NCBI GenBank assembly: GCA_002405875.1
Contig: DHMR01000097.1
Location: 1-14,111, forward strand
Source of the DNA: a bacterium UBA4637
GTDB taxonomy: Bacteria > Bacteroidota > Bacteroidia > Bacteroidales > Bacteroidaceae
Reading direction: 5' to 3'
DNA: 14,111 nucleotides
Shown here: positions 5,211-13,363 of the stretch, piece after piece
Position numbering within the stretch: position 1 is the stretch's first letter
How the letters are laid out: each line of letters begins with the position of its first letter
Position numbers and translations under genes: made by a program
Notes under the pieces: generated by a model
The model's input: the letters and a program-made list of their open reading frames with translations, nothing else
Databases searched by the model: none
Told to the model about the DNA's origin: nothing

Positions 5211-6859
5211 TTCTTGTTATTCTTGGCAGGTACGGGCTTCTTAGGGAAAGCCTCGTTTTTGGCGAAGACTTCCTTTACCTTTTGGATAACGGGGTCATCC
5301 AAGTTGATGTACTGTGTCCATGCCTGCTCGTCGAGCATATTGTAGATGATGCGGCTGTCGATGTAACGGTCTAGCAACTTGTGGCTCTTGCGAATCAAGA
5401 GGTTTCGACGCTTGAGTCCATGCTTGTCGGCGTAGGAAGCAAACTGCTCTACCATATTTTGGGTGTCGAGATAGTCGGCGAGTTGCATCATCTCCTTGAA
5501 ATTGTTCAGCTTAGGACGGTTGTCGTCGGTGTAAGTGAACGCAAACTGGAGGACGAGACCGCTCATGCTGGCCTCCTTGAAGTAAGAGGTCATGCCCAGC
5601 GTGTCTTCTGGAACGAAGATGTCTGGCGTGATTCCACCGCCTCCGTATACCACTCTGCCCAGCCCTGTGTGGTAGGCAGGTCCGGTATGCTTGATGCTAT
5701 CCTGCGAGAAGAACTCGCCGTGCTCGTAGCGATCGAGGAGATCCTGCTCGTAGTCTTTGTCGTCGCCTAGTGTGTATGGCTTCTGGATGCATCTGCCTGA
5801 TGGTGTGTAATAACGAGCTATGGTCAGGCGGATGAGACTATGGTCGGGGAATTCTATCTGTTGCTGTACCAAACCTTTTCCAAATGAACGGCGACCTATG
5901 ATGGTGGCACGATCGTTGTCCTGCATGGCACCGGCGAAGATTTCTGCCGAGGAAGCTGAGCCCTCGTTGATGAGTACGACCATCGGTATCTTTTGGTAAG
6001 AGCCCTTGCCGTCGCTCATGTAGTTTTGGCGAGGAGACTTACGTCCCTGTGTGTAGACAATGAGTTTTTTGTCTGGCAAGAACTCGTTGGCCATGTTGAC
6101 GGCAGCGTTGAGGTACCCACCAGAATTGTCGCGCAGGTCGATGCAAAGGTTTTTGAAACCTTGCTGCGAAAGCTTTGCCAGGGCGATGAGCATCTCTGGA
6201 TAGGTGTTCTCGCCAAAATTCTTGATGCGAATGTAACCGGTGTTGTCGTCGAGCATGTAAGCTGCGGTGACGCTCTTGGTAGGAATCTCGCCACGAGTAA
6301 CCGTGAAGGATTGTATCTTGTTGCTACCATAGCGGATGACGCCAATCTTCACTTTCGTGTCTTTCGGACCTTTGAGGCGATGCATGGCTTCCTGATTGGT
6401 AACATTCTTGCCTACAAACTTTTTGCCGTCCACCATCACAATCTTATCTCCTGCCAAGAGACCTGCCTTCTCTGCAGGTCCGTTTTGGATGACATTTTGG
6501 ATGTGGATAGTGTCGTCGCGGATGACAAACTCTACTCCTACGCCCGAGAAAGAGCCTTTCAGGTCGTCTGTGGCCTGGGCGGCATCCTTGGCACTGATGT
6601 ATACGGAGTGAGGATCTAGCTCGGCGAGAATCTGAGGTATCGCCTTATCGACCAGGGAGTCGATATTGACAGGGTCTACATACTGATCGTCAATCAAGTG
6701 GAGCAAGTTGTTCAAGCGGTTGCTTCCACTATTGATGACGCTCAGACGATTGCCTGCGAAATGGTTGGAGAAGAACGTGCCGATAATGATGCCTATCACC
6801 ACGCAGGTTGCCATGATGAAGGGCATGAATCGGTTGGTCTTGTTCTTGTTTATATTCAT
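5180..6859 (-). CDS. S41 C-terminal processing peptidase with PDZ domain
   Basis: A 559-residue serine protease of the CtpA/Prc group, which trims or degrades periplasmic proteins from their C-termini. Residues 13-30 form one N-terminal membrane helix or uncleaved signal, so the rest faces the periplasm. A helical segment is followed by a PDZ domain at about 100-190 (GSFSGVGVEF, GPAEKAGLLAGDKIVMVDG). The S41 core holds the catalytic Ser303 in EGSASSAEIFAGAMQDN and Lys328 in SFGKGLVQQ, with Gln332 four residues on; the 25-residue Ser-Lys spacing is that of the family. A C-terminal extension of about 130 residues ends in a Lys-rich tail (KKWTNKKSEKK). It starts 21 bases after the dCMP deaminase gene, and its 3' end overlaps the cyclo-ligase start. 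The substrate is unknown. Confidence 0.95.
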   Translation of the reverse strand: MNINKNKTNRFMPFIMATCVVIGIIIGTFFSNHFAGNRLSVINSGSNRLNNLLHLIDDQYVDPVNIDSLVDKAIPQILAELDPHSVYISAKDAAQATDDLKGSFSGVGVEFVIRDDTIHIQNVIQNGPAEKAGLLAGDKIVMVDGKKFVGKNVTNQEAMHRLKGPKDTKVKIGVIRYGSNKIQSFTVTRGEIPTKSVTAAYMLDDNTGYIRIKNFGENTYPEMLIALAKLSQQGFKNLCIDLRDNSGGYLNAAVNMANEFLPDKKLIVYTQGRKSPRQNYMSDGKGSYQKIPMVVLINEGSASSAEIFAGAMQDNDRATIIGRRSFGKGLVQQQIEFPDHSLIRLTIARYYTPSGRCIQKPYTLGDDKDYEQDLLDRYEHGEFFSQDSIKHTGPAYHTGLGRVVYGGGGITPDIFVPEDTLGMTSYFKEASMSGLVLQFAFTYTDDNRPKLNNFKEMMQLADYLDTQNMVEQFASYADKHGLKRRNLLIRKSHKLLDRYIDSRIIYNMLDEQAWTQYINLDDPVIQKVKEVFAKNEAFPKKPVPAKNNKKWTNKKSEKK

Positions 6860-6880
6860 AACTTTCTAACGTTTGTTGTT

Positions 6881-7327
6881 TTATTCTGCTTTTTCTGTTT
6901 CGTCGGGATTGAGGTATTCCACCTTGATGCCCGCTCTTTGCATCAGTTTGATGCCGTCGTCGAGGCGATATTTCTCAGCGTAAACCACTCGCTTGATGCC
7001 TGCCTGGATGATGAGCTTGGCGCATTCGATGCAGGGGGAGGCGGTGACGTAGAGCGTGCTGCCTTCGCTGTTGTTGTTGCTACGAGCCAACTTGGTGATG
7101 GCGTTCGCCTCGGCATGGAGAACGTATGGCTTGGTCACGTTGTTCTCTTCGCAGACATTCTCAAATCCGCTTGGTGTGCCATTGTAACCGTCGCTGATGA
7201 TCATCTTCTCTTTTACGACCAAGGCTCCCACCTGACGGCGTTTGCAATAACTGTTTTCTGCCCAAATGCGTGCCATTCGCAAGTAGCGAAGGTCTAGCTT
7301 GGTCTGTTTGGAAAGTTTGTTCTCCAT
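6881..7327 (-). CDS. dCMP deaminase
   Basis: A 148-residue zinc deaminase that converts dCMP to dUMP, the substrate of thymidylate synthase. The zinc site is intact: His71-Ala-Glu73 in HAEANA, and Cys99 and Cys102 in SPCIEC. The upstream CKRRQVGALVVK and DGYNGTPSGFENVCEE segments are typical of deoxycytidylate deaminases and distinguish it from tRNA adenosine and guanine deaminases of the same fold. The Bacillus homologue is annotated ComEB, but nothing here suggests competence. It lies 11 bases after the M3 peptidase gene and 21 bases before the S41 peptidase gene, so it is inside an operon. With the cyclo-ligase at the end of the operon it forms a plausible thymidylate and folate pair. Confidence 0.95.
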   Translation of the reverse strand: MENKLSKQTKLDLRYLRMARIWAENSYCKRRQVGALVVKEKMIISDGYNGTPSGFENVCEENNVTKPYVLHAEANAITKLARSNNNSEGSTLYVTASPCIECAKLIIQAGIKRVVYAEKYRLDDGIKLMQRAGIKVEYLNPDETEKAE

Positions 7328-7338
7328 ATTTCTTCTAT

Positions 7339-9423
7339 TTATTGTTTCTTCTTAATCTCGTTTCTTTCAAGCAGGGCATCGATGGTTGGCTCTTGCCCGC
7401 GGAATCGCTTGTATAGTGTCATCGGATGTTCTGTTCCTCCCTTCGAGAGAATATTGTCACGGAAGCTTTGGGCGGTCTTTTGGTCGAAGATGCCGTTCTT
7501 CTTGAATACGCTGAAGGCATCGGCATCCAGCACCTCTGCCCACTTGTAGCTATAGTAACCTGCCGCATAGCCACCCGCCATGATGTGGGAAAACTGTACG
7601 GTCATGCAGGTGTTAGGCAGTTGCTTGGTGACCATCGCCTCCGTCCATGCCTTCTTCTCGAATGGGATGATGGCTTCATTGAAGGCTTCCTTCTTGGTAT
7701 AGTATGCCATGTCGAGCAGACCGAAACTTACTTGGCGCAAACATCCATAGGCTGCCAAGAAATTGCGGCTCTTCACGATGCGCTCTATCAACTCATCTGG
7801 CAAAGGCTCGCCCGTCTGATAATGGAAGGCGAAGGTGCGCAAGAATTCTTTCTCCACTGCGTAGTTTTCCATAAACTGGGATGGAAGTTCCACGAAATCC
7901 CACCATACGTTGGTGCCCGAAAGACTCTCGAAACGGGTGTTGGCGAACATGCCGTGTAGACTGTGGCCGAACTCGTGGAGGAAAGTCTCCACCTCGCCCA
8001 ATGTCAGGAGGGCTGGCTTTTCCTCGGTAGGCTTGGTGAAGTTCATCACCACGCTTACGTGTGGACGAACGTTCACGCCCTTGTGGTCGATCCATTGTCC
8101 CTGGAACTCGGTCATCCAGGCACCGCCCTGCTTACCCTTGCGTGGGAAGAAGTCGGCATAGAACACGGCGAGATAACTGCCGTCCTTATCGAATACCTCG
8201 AATGCCTTGACGTCTGGATGATATACAGGAATGTCCTTGTTCTCCTTGAAGGTGATGCCATAGAGCTTGTTGGCAAGACCGAACACGCCCTTGATGACCT
8301 TGTCGAGCTGGAAGTAAGGGCGCAGCATCTCTGCATCGAGATTGTATTTCTCCATTTGGAGCTTGTGGGAATAGTAACCGAAATCCCATGGTTGCATCTC
8401 GAAGTCGTCGCCCTCCAATTTCTTGGCGAGTGCCCCTACTTCCTCTACCTCCTTAATGGCAGTAGGCTTGTAGGCCTCAATAAGGTCGTTGAGGAGCTTG
8501 TATACGTTCTGCACGTTGCTTGCCATGCGATGACGGAGCACGTAATCGGCATAGGTCTCGAAGCCCAGCAACTGGGCGAGCTCACGGCGCAGGTTGACCA
8601 AGCGGGTGCATATTTGCAAGTTGTTCTGGTCGTTGTTGTGGGTGCAGACTGTATTGCGAGCCATGTACATCTGCTTGCGGAGCTCACGCTGGGTGGAGTA
8701 GGTCATGAATGGAGAGTAGCTAGGATAATCCAAAGTGAAAATCCAACCTTCCTCATTCTTCTCCTTGGTGTTCTGGGCAGCAGCGGCGATAGCTGTCTCT
8801 GGCAGTCCGTCGAGCTGTGCCTTGTCGGTGATATGAAGGGTGAACGCCTTGTTCTCCTTCAAGAGGTTCTGAGAGAACTGGAGGGTGAGGATGCTCGCCT
8901 CCTCGGTGAGTGCTCTGAGTTTTTTCTTGCCTGCCTCGTCGAGCAAGGCACCGCTACGCACGAAGCCGTCATAGCTGGTGTCGAGCAACATCTGCTCCTC
9001 AGGTGTAAGTTCGCGATTAGGGTGGTCGTGAACAAACTTAATTTTCTCGAAGAGTTTCTTGTTGAGCGTGATGTCGTTGGCATGCTTGGTGAGGATCGGG
9101 CTCAACTTCTGGGCCAGAGCCTCCATCTCATCGCAAGTCTCGGCACTCATCATGCAAGAGAACACGTTGGATACACGTCCCAACAAGTCATAGTAATGCT
9201 CACCCTTGTCGGTGTCGACACGGGCAATGGTATTTTCGAATGTTGGTTCAGCAGGATCATTGATGATTTTATCTGTCGCTTCATCGTCACGGCGAATGCC
9301 TTCCATGAAAGCCTCCTCATAGTCGCCAAGCTGAATTTTGTCGAATGGAACGGTGTCGTGCGGTGTGTTATAAGGCACGAAGAATGGGTTTATTCTCTGT
9401 TCTGTATTTTTATTGTCTTGCAT
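7339..9423 (-). CDS. M3 family oligopeptidase / peptidyl-dipeptidase, Dcp-like
   Basis: A 694-residue zinc metallopeptidase, the usual size for M3 enzymes such as Dcp and oligopeptidase A, which cut short peptides. The zinc motif is HEFGH at 483-487 (in FLHEFGHSLHGMF), with the third ligand probably Glu512 in WDFVELPSQFMENYA. The N-terminal helical half opens with NPFFVPYNTPHDTVPFDKI, normal for Dcp-type members. There is no signal peptide, so a cytosolic location is most likely; Dcp-type (dipeptide-releasing) versus oligopeptidase A-type activity cannot be settled by eye. It is the first gene of the operon with dCMP deaminase, S41 peptidase and cyclo-ligase. A good -7 box lies close upstream. 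Confidence 0.95.
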   Translation of the reverse strand: MQDNKNTEQRINPFFVPYNTPHDTVPFDKIQLGDYEEAFMEGIRRDDEATDKIINDPAEPTFENTIARVDTDKGEHYYDLLGRVSNVFSCMMSAETCDEMEALAQKLSPILTKHANDITLNKKLFEKIKFVHDHPNRELTPEEQMLLDTSYDGFVRSGALLDEAGKKKLRALTEEASILTLQFSQNLLKENKAFTLHITDKAQLDGLPETAIAAAAQNTKEKNEEGWIFTLDYPSYSPFMTYSTQRELRKQMYMARNTVCTHNNDQNNLQICTRLVNLRRELAQLLGFETYADYVLRHRMASNVQNVYKLLNDLIEAYKPTAIKEVEEVGALAKKLEGDDFEMQPWDFGYYSHKLQMEKYNLDAEMLRPYFQLDKVIKGVFGLANKLYGITFKENKDIPVYHPDVKAFEVFDKDGSYLAVFYADFFPRKGKQGGAWMTEFQGQWIDHKGVNVRPHVSVVMNFTKPTEEKPALLTLGEVETFLHEFGHSLHGMFANTRFESLSGTNVWWDFVELPSQFMENYAVEKEFLRTFAFHYQTGEPLPDELIERIVKSRNFLAAYGCLRQVSFGLLDMAYYTKKEAFNEAIIPFEKKAWTEAMVTKQLPNTCMTVQFSHIMAGGYAAGYYSYKWAEVLDADAFSVFKKNGIFDQKTAQSFRDNILSKGGTEHPMTLYKRFRGQEPTIDALLERNEIKKKQ

Positions 9424-9442
9424 AAATTATCATTTTTAGTTG

Positions 9443-9450
9443 CAAAGATA
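9443..9450 (-). promoter_or_regulatory. -7 box of the M3 peptidase operon
   Basis: On the minus strand TATCTTTG matches TAnnTTTG and lies 19 bases before the ATG at 9423, predicting a very short leader. I see no convincing TTTG -33 box at the right distance. Confidence 0.5.
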
Positions 9451-9543
9451 AGAAAAAAATGATGTTTCTCACCTTATTTATAAAGAGATTTAACTAATAT
9501 TACACTCGTTTGGGTCTTAATATGTTTTAAGGTGCATCATATT

Positions 9544-10218
9544 TTAGCGATTGATCAGTTTCTCAAGTGCAGGAACTTGAATTTTTCCACGGGATAGAGA
9601 GAGTAGACCTTGGCTTTGCATCTCATTGAGTGCGTGGGAAATATAGAGGCGTTTGGTGTTGAGCTCATCGGCTAATCTTGTCATCTTGATGTGGAATGTC
9701 TTTTCTCCTGCGGGGCGAATGCAATGCGACTCGAAGAAACGCACAATGCGTTCGATGAGGCTTTTGGGAGGAACACGGAAATTGTGCCTGTTGTTCTTTT
9801 GAGTCTGTGTAGATATCATGTTGAGCAAGTTGATGCGAAATATCTCGAAATTGTCTGATAATTTTGATAATTCTTGCTTACTGATACTCATCAGGCTGCA
9901 ATTGCTTTTTGCCACATAGGTGTGGGTGAAACGTTGGGTGAGACCAAAGATGCGCTCTGGTTGGAATATCTCGGGAGCCATAATGTCTTCTTCTATTTGG
10001 TAGCCATGGTCATCGGCTTCTGTGATGACATTTATTTCTCCTGTAATCAGAAAGAATAGACGCCGACAGACCTCGCCTTCCTGGACAATAGTCTCTCCGG
10101 TATCGACTTTCTTGAAATCGAACCTAGTGGTGCCGGCCGCTTGTTGTAGATCGTTGCGGCTCATTCCCAGGAAGAGAGGAAGGACGAGTAAGCTATCGTA
10201 TAGTCTATTCTCTGACAT
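9544..10218 (-). CDS. Crp/Fnr-family transcriptional regulator
   Basis: A 224-residue protein with an N-terminal cyclic-nucleotide-binding-type barrel (about 12-115) including ETIVQEGEVCRRLFFLITGEINV, a long dimer helix, and a C-terminal winged helix-turn-helix at about 176-214 (MTRLADELNTKRLYISHALNEMQSQGLLSLSRGKIQV). The phosphate-binding cassette of true cAMP receptors is not recognisable, so cAMP is an unlikely ligand. The cysteine pattern of Fnr, which binds an iron-sulfur cluster, is also missing; only scattered cysteines are present (51, 107, 166). The signal is therefore unknown. It begins 5 bases after apbE and is the last gene of that operon. Autoregulation or control of flavin or redox genes is a guess from context. 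No clear terminator follows it. Confidence 0.93.
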   Translation of the reverse strand: MSENRLYDSLLVLPLFLGMSRNDLQQAAGTTRFDFKKVDTGETIVQEGEVCRRLFFLITGEINVITEADDHGYQIEEDIMAPEIFQPERIFGLTQRFTHTYVAKSNCSLMSISKQELSKLSDNFEIFRINLLNMISTQTQKNNRHNFRVPPKSLIERIVRFFESHCIRPAGEKTFHIKMTRLADELNTKRLYISHALNEMQSQGLLSLSRGKIQVPALEKLINR

Positions 10219-10223
10219 GTGAA

Positions 10224-11243
10224 TTATTTGTTAAGAATTTTCTTCTGAATGGATGGCGAATACCATATCTTGTTGTTGCCTTTGGCATCAGAATAGATGA
10301 GATAGGCACACAATTCTGGGTGTCGTTCCAAAATCTTTTTTGTTCCGTCCATGCCCATTACCATGAATGATGTGGCATAGGCGTCGGCCGTGGCGCAATC
10401 CTTGGCTAAGACTGTGGCCGACAGGATGTTGTGCTGCACAGGGTAGCCCGTCTTTGGGTCGATGGTATGGGCGTATTTCTTGCCATTTTTGTAATAGAAA
10501 TTGCGGTAGTTTCCACTGGTGGCCATGGCGATGTCGGTGATGTCGAGTACGTCTTGCAACTCTTGGTTGGTGTTGGTGGAGTCGTCTGTAGGCTTATTGA
10601 TGCCAATGTGCCATGGCACTTGCTTGTCGCTTACGCCACTTACCACGATTTCGCCACCTATCTCAACCATGTAGTTGAGGATGCCCTTTTTCTTTAGAAA
10701 CTTTGCCACAACGTCGCTTCCATATCCCTTGGCGATGGCTGAACAATCGAGCATGGTCTGTGGGTGCTGCTTATAGATATGTCCATCCTTTAGACTCACT
10801 TTTTGGTATCCCACCAAGGCGCGTATGCTGTCAAGCTTTTCTTGGGTAGGTGGCACGCCATGCTTAAATCCAAATCCCCAAAGGTTTACCATGGGGGCTA
10901 CCGTGATGTCGAACGCTCCTTGGGTGTCCTTGGAGATGGACTCAGCCAATGTGAAAACCTCTTTGAACATTCCATTCACCTCTACATTTTCGTTTCGGTT
11001 GATGCGAGAGATGATAGACGTGTTGTTGAAGGGTGACAACGATTGGTCGACCTTCTTGAGCTCTGCTTCAATCTCTTTCTGGTAGTTTTCGTCGCTCTGG
11101 TAGGTGATGTGATAGATGGTACCGAAGACGAATCCCGTATCTTTCTGATATGGGGTATCGTGTTGTTGCCTGATGATGATGATGGTTCCGATGAGGAGAA
11201 CCATCAAGAATGGCACTTGCCAGATGAGTTTCTTGTTCTTCAT
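10224..11243 (-). CDS. apbE: FAD:protein FMN transferase
   Basis: ApbE attaches FMN from FAD to a Ser or Thr of target proteins, classically subunits of the NQR and RNF ion pumps. The 339-residue length is typical. An N-terminal hydrophobic helix (about 9-25) without a lipobox cysteine suggests a membrane anchor facing the periplasm. Family motifs are present: LDCSAIAKGYGSD (165-177), EIGGEI (194-199), ATSGNYRNFYY (241-251), HTIDPKTGYP (259-268) and the metal-binding ATADAYATSF (284-293), with Asp287 and Thr291. The target protein is not encoded in this window. It is 5 bases from the DUF6048-like gene upstream and 5 bases from the Crp/Fnr gene downstream, so the three are tightly co-transcribed. 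Confidence 0.96.
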   Translation of the reverse strand: MKNKKLIWQVPFLMVLLIGTIIIIRQQHDTPYQKDTGFVFGTIYHITYQSDENYQKEIEAELKKVDQSLSPFNNTSIISRINRNENVEVNGMFKEVFTLAESISKDTQGAFDITVAPMVNLWGFGFKHGVPPTQEKLDSIRALVGYQKVSLKDGHIYKQHPQTMLDCSAIAKGYGSDVVAKFLKKKGILNYMVEIGGEIVVSGVSDKQVPWHIGINKPTDDSTNTNQELQDVLDITDIAMATSGNYRNFYYKNGKKYAHTIDPKTGYPVQHNILSATVLAKDCATADAYATSFMVMGMDGTKKILERHPELCAYLIYSDAKGNNKIWYSPSIQKKILNK

Positions 11244-11248
11244 TGCTT

Positions 11249-11944
11249 TTATATCTCTAATGTGACGTTGAATGTACCTCCGAATCTAGAGCCTCCCTGC
11301 TTGCCGAAGCCTGGAACATACCAAGTGTTGCCTAATGTTCCATCGTTTTTGAAAAGGCGACGTTTGTAGCGGAGGCTCCATCCCATGCGTAAAGGTCCCC
11401 ATATCTTGGCATCGACGCCGATGACTCCCTCTAGCCAATGGTAGTTGCAGGAGATGTCTTTGCCTCCGTATTCGGCTTTGCCACCCCACACTGGGTCTTC
11501 TACTGGGGGTGCACTAAGGTCGTACTTATAAAAAGTGCATCCATAGCGGAAACCTCCAAACAGGCGGTAGTCGTCGTGCTTGTTTTTCAGTAGGTTCCAG
11601 TCGCAACCTAACCTAAAGTAGGGGGCGCTGGTCTTATAGGTGATTTTGGTTGACTCGTCGGTAGCGTCGGCCTTTCCATATCCCAATTCGAAGACAGGAT
11701 AGTATTTGTCCTTCAGGTCGATGCGCAGAGATGCCTCGTACTGACCATAGTCGCTCACCATCATTTGTACTGGGCCGATGAGGTCTATGCCTACAGCCAT
11801 ACCCTTGAATAGAGGCACGGAGTCTGCCTTTTGTTCTATCACCTTCTTCTTGGCGGTTTGGGCTTGGACTGAGGTGGCGGATAGCATGGCAATGCTACTG
11901 ATTGCGATTGCCAAAATATATGTAGAAATGTGCTTTGGATGCAT
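11249..11944 (-). CDS. DUF6048-like exported protein
   Basis: A 231-residue protein with a cleavable signal peptide (about 1-28, ending SVQA before QTAKKK). The mature part alternates short beta strands and aromatic residues: KGMAVGIDLIGPVQMM, SLRIDLKDKYYPVFELGYGKAD, YFRLGCDWNLL, LFGGFRYGCTFYKYD and MGWSLRYKRRLF. It ends in an amphipathic strand, GGTFNVTLEI. This pattern points to a small outer-membrane beta barrel. It matches what I recall of DUF6048, a Bacteroidota family of unknown function usually found beside a DUF6452 lipoprotein, as here. Its start overlaps the end of the DUF6452-like gene by 50 bases. The next ATG in frame, at residue 20, would destroy the signal peptide, so I keep the long form. 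Confidence 0.85.
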   Translation of the reverse strand: MHPKHISTYILAIAISSIAMLSATSVQAQTAKKKVIEQKADSVPLFKGMAVGIDLIGPVQMMVSDYGQYEASLRIDLKDKYYPVFELGYGKADATDESTKITYKTSAPYFRLGCDWNLLKNKHDDYRLFGGFRYGCTFYKYDLSAPPVEDPVWGGKAEYGGKDISCNYHWLEGVIGVDAKIWGPLRMGWSLRYKRRLFKNDGTLGNTWYVPGFGKQGGSRFGGTFNVTLEI

Positions 11945-12377
11945 TGTAGTTTACCTCTTTGTTGTTGATTACTATTGAGTCGATGATGTTGTGGGTGGTC
12001 TTCACATCTGTAATGGTGTGGAAGAATGCCGGGCTACAATCTACCGATTCGAAATGTGAGTAATTCTCCTTGAATACGATCACGGTATCCTTGAACACAC
12101 GTTTGTCCTGTGTACTAACCACGAAGTAGAGGCTATCCTTGTCTTTCCTGTAGCTCATTGGCAGGCTGAAGCTATCTACATCCACATCCTTGTTGATGAG
12201 CACACTGTCGATGCCGTCAAGTTTGGTGGTGGAAATAGTGAGCGTGTCTGTGAGCTTGGTGATGTCGCCTTGCAACTTATACTTGGTGTATACGGTGTTG
12301 TTGAGCGGACAGTCGAGTGTCGTGCATCCTACCATTGCCATGATGGCGAGGAGAATGAAGGGTATTATTTTCCGCAT
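11895..12377 (-). CDS. DUF6452-like lipoprotein
   Basis: A 160-residue protein with a lipoprotein signal: MRKIIPFILLAIMAMVGC, lipobox MVGC, and Cys18 as the lipidated residue. The mature start TTLDCPLNNTVYTKYKL is distinctive and matches my memory of DUF6452, a Bacteroidota family of unknown function. The remainder is predicted mostly beta, with regularly spaced threonines and aspartates (LTDTLTISTTKLDGIDSVLIN, DTVIVFKENY). The last 16 residues are coded by DNA that also codes for the start of the DUF6048-like protein. Its own start overlaps the end of the glycosyltransferase gene by 13 bases. With its barrel-like neighbour it probably forms an outer-membrane lipoprotein and barrel pair; the function of the pair is unknown. 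Confidence 0.85.
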   Translation of the reverse strand: MRKIIPFILLAIMAMVGCTTLDCPLNNTVYTKYKLQGDITKLTDTLTISTTKLDGIDSVLINKDVDVDSFSLPMSYRKDKDSLYFVVSTQDKRVFKDTVIVFKENYSHFESVDCSPAFFHTITDVKTTHNIIDSIVINNKEVNYNASKAHFYIYFGNRNQ

Positions 12378-13336
12378 CTTATTTTCTTTTCTATTTGATA
12401 ATCGTTACGGTTTGGGTTCTGTCGGCTGATGAGGTCGCCCAAGAAACCTGCCAAGAACAACTGGCTGCCTAGCAGCATTGCCGTGAGGGCAATGAAGAAA
12501 TAAGGCGAGTCGGTGATGAGATGGCCATAGATACCGTTGTGTAGGTCGATGAGCTTGTCGATGCCGAGTCCTATCAGGGCAAGGAAGGCTATGAAGAATA
12601 CTACGCTGCCCAGAAAACCGAACACGTGCATTGGCTTCTTGCCAAAGTTGCTCAAAAACCAAAGGGTCATCAAGTCGAGATAACCGTTTACAAAACGGTT
12701 CCAGCCCATGAACTTGGACTTACCAAATTTGCGGGCCTGATGGTGTACTGGCTTTTCGCCTATCTTGTCGAAGCCTGCGTTCTTGGCCAGATATGGAATG
12801 TAGCGATGCATTTCGCCGTATACCTCTATGTTTTTCACAACATCTTTGCGGTATGCTTTTAGTCCACAGTTGAAGTCGTGGAGGTTGTGGATGCCGCTCA
12901 CCTTGCGAGCGGTAGCATTGAAAAGCTTGGTAGGGATAGTCTTCGACAGAGGGTCGCCTTGTTTGCGGTTTTGCTTGTAGCCTGAAACGAGGTCATAGCC
13001 CTCCTTGGTTATCATGCGATAGAGTGCTGGTATCTCGTCGGGTGAGTCTTGTAGGTCGGCATCCATTGTGATGACAACGTCTCCTTGCGCCTCTTTAAAT
13101 CCGCAATAGAGGGCAGGACTCTTACCGTAGTTGCGGCGGAATTTAATGCCTTTTACTTGGTCGTGTTTCTCCGCGAGATTCTCGATGACTTGCCAAGATG
13201 AGTCAGTAGAGCCATCGTTGACGAATATTACCTCGTAGGTGAAGTCGTTGGCATCCATTACTCTTGCTATCCATGCGTAGAGCTCAGGCAGTGATTCTTC
13301 TTCATTGAATAGAGGTACAATAACTGAAATGTCCAT
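12365..13336 (-). CDS. GT2 glycosyltransferase, DPM1/GtrB-like, two membrane helices
   Basis: A 323-residue family 2 glycosyltransferase. The catalytic domain opens with ISVIVPLFNEEESLPELY, then the nucleotide-binding FVNDGSTDSS (38-47), the metal-binding MDADLQDSPDEIP (91-103, DxD at Asp92 and Asp94) and a conserved FNCGLKAYR (155-163). Two C-terminal membrane helices lie at about 237-258 and 277-301. This is the layout of enzymes that transfer a sugar from a nucleotide donor to undecaprenyl or dolichyl phosphate on the cytosolic face, and it is the basis for that role here; the sugar is unknown. It is 27 bases after the DUF4199-like gene, and its end overlaps the DUF6452-like start by 13 bases. 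The full length argues against truncation. Confidence 0.93.
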   Translation of the reverse strand: MDISVIVPLFNEEESLPELYAWIARVMDANDFTYEVIFVNDGSTDSSWQVIENLAEKHDQVKGIKFRRNYGKSPALYCGFKEAQGDVVITMDADLQDSPDEIPALYRMITKEGYDLVSGYKQNRKQGDPLSKTIPTKLFNATARKVSGIHNLHDFNCGLKAYRKDVVKNIEVYGEMHRYIPYLAKNAGFDKIGEKPVHHQARKFGKSKFMGWNRFVNGYLDLMTLWFLSNFGKKPMHVFGFLGSVVFFIAFLALIGLGIDKLIDLHNGIYGHLITDSPYFFIALTAMLLGSQLFLAGFLGDLISRQNPNRNDYQIEKKIRCGK

Positions 13337-13363
13337 TTTCTTCTTGTTTTATATGAGCGATTC

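Noticed and set aside
5993..6619. A 208-codon rightward frame antisense to the S41 peptidase gene
   Set aside because: The opposite strand codes for PDZ and S41 motifs in order; this frame has no domain, no promoter and no ribosome binding site.
7963..9462. A 499-codon rightward open frame antisense to the M3 peptidase gene
   Set aside because: It mirrors the codon structure of a clear M3 peptidase with an intact HEFGH motif. Its product is a Val/Leu/Glu-rich reflection without recognisable domains.
9424..9543. Terminator after the Crp/Fnr gene
   Set aside because: The 120-base gap has no stem of useful length followed by a T run. Only the -7 box of the M3 operon is supportable there.
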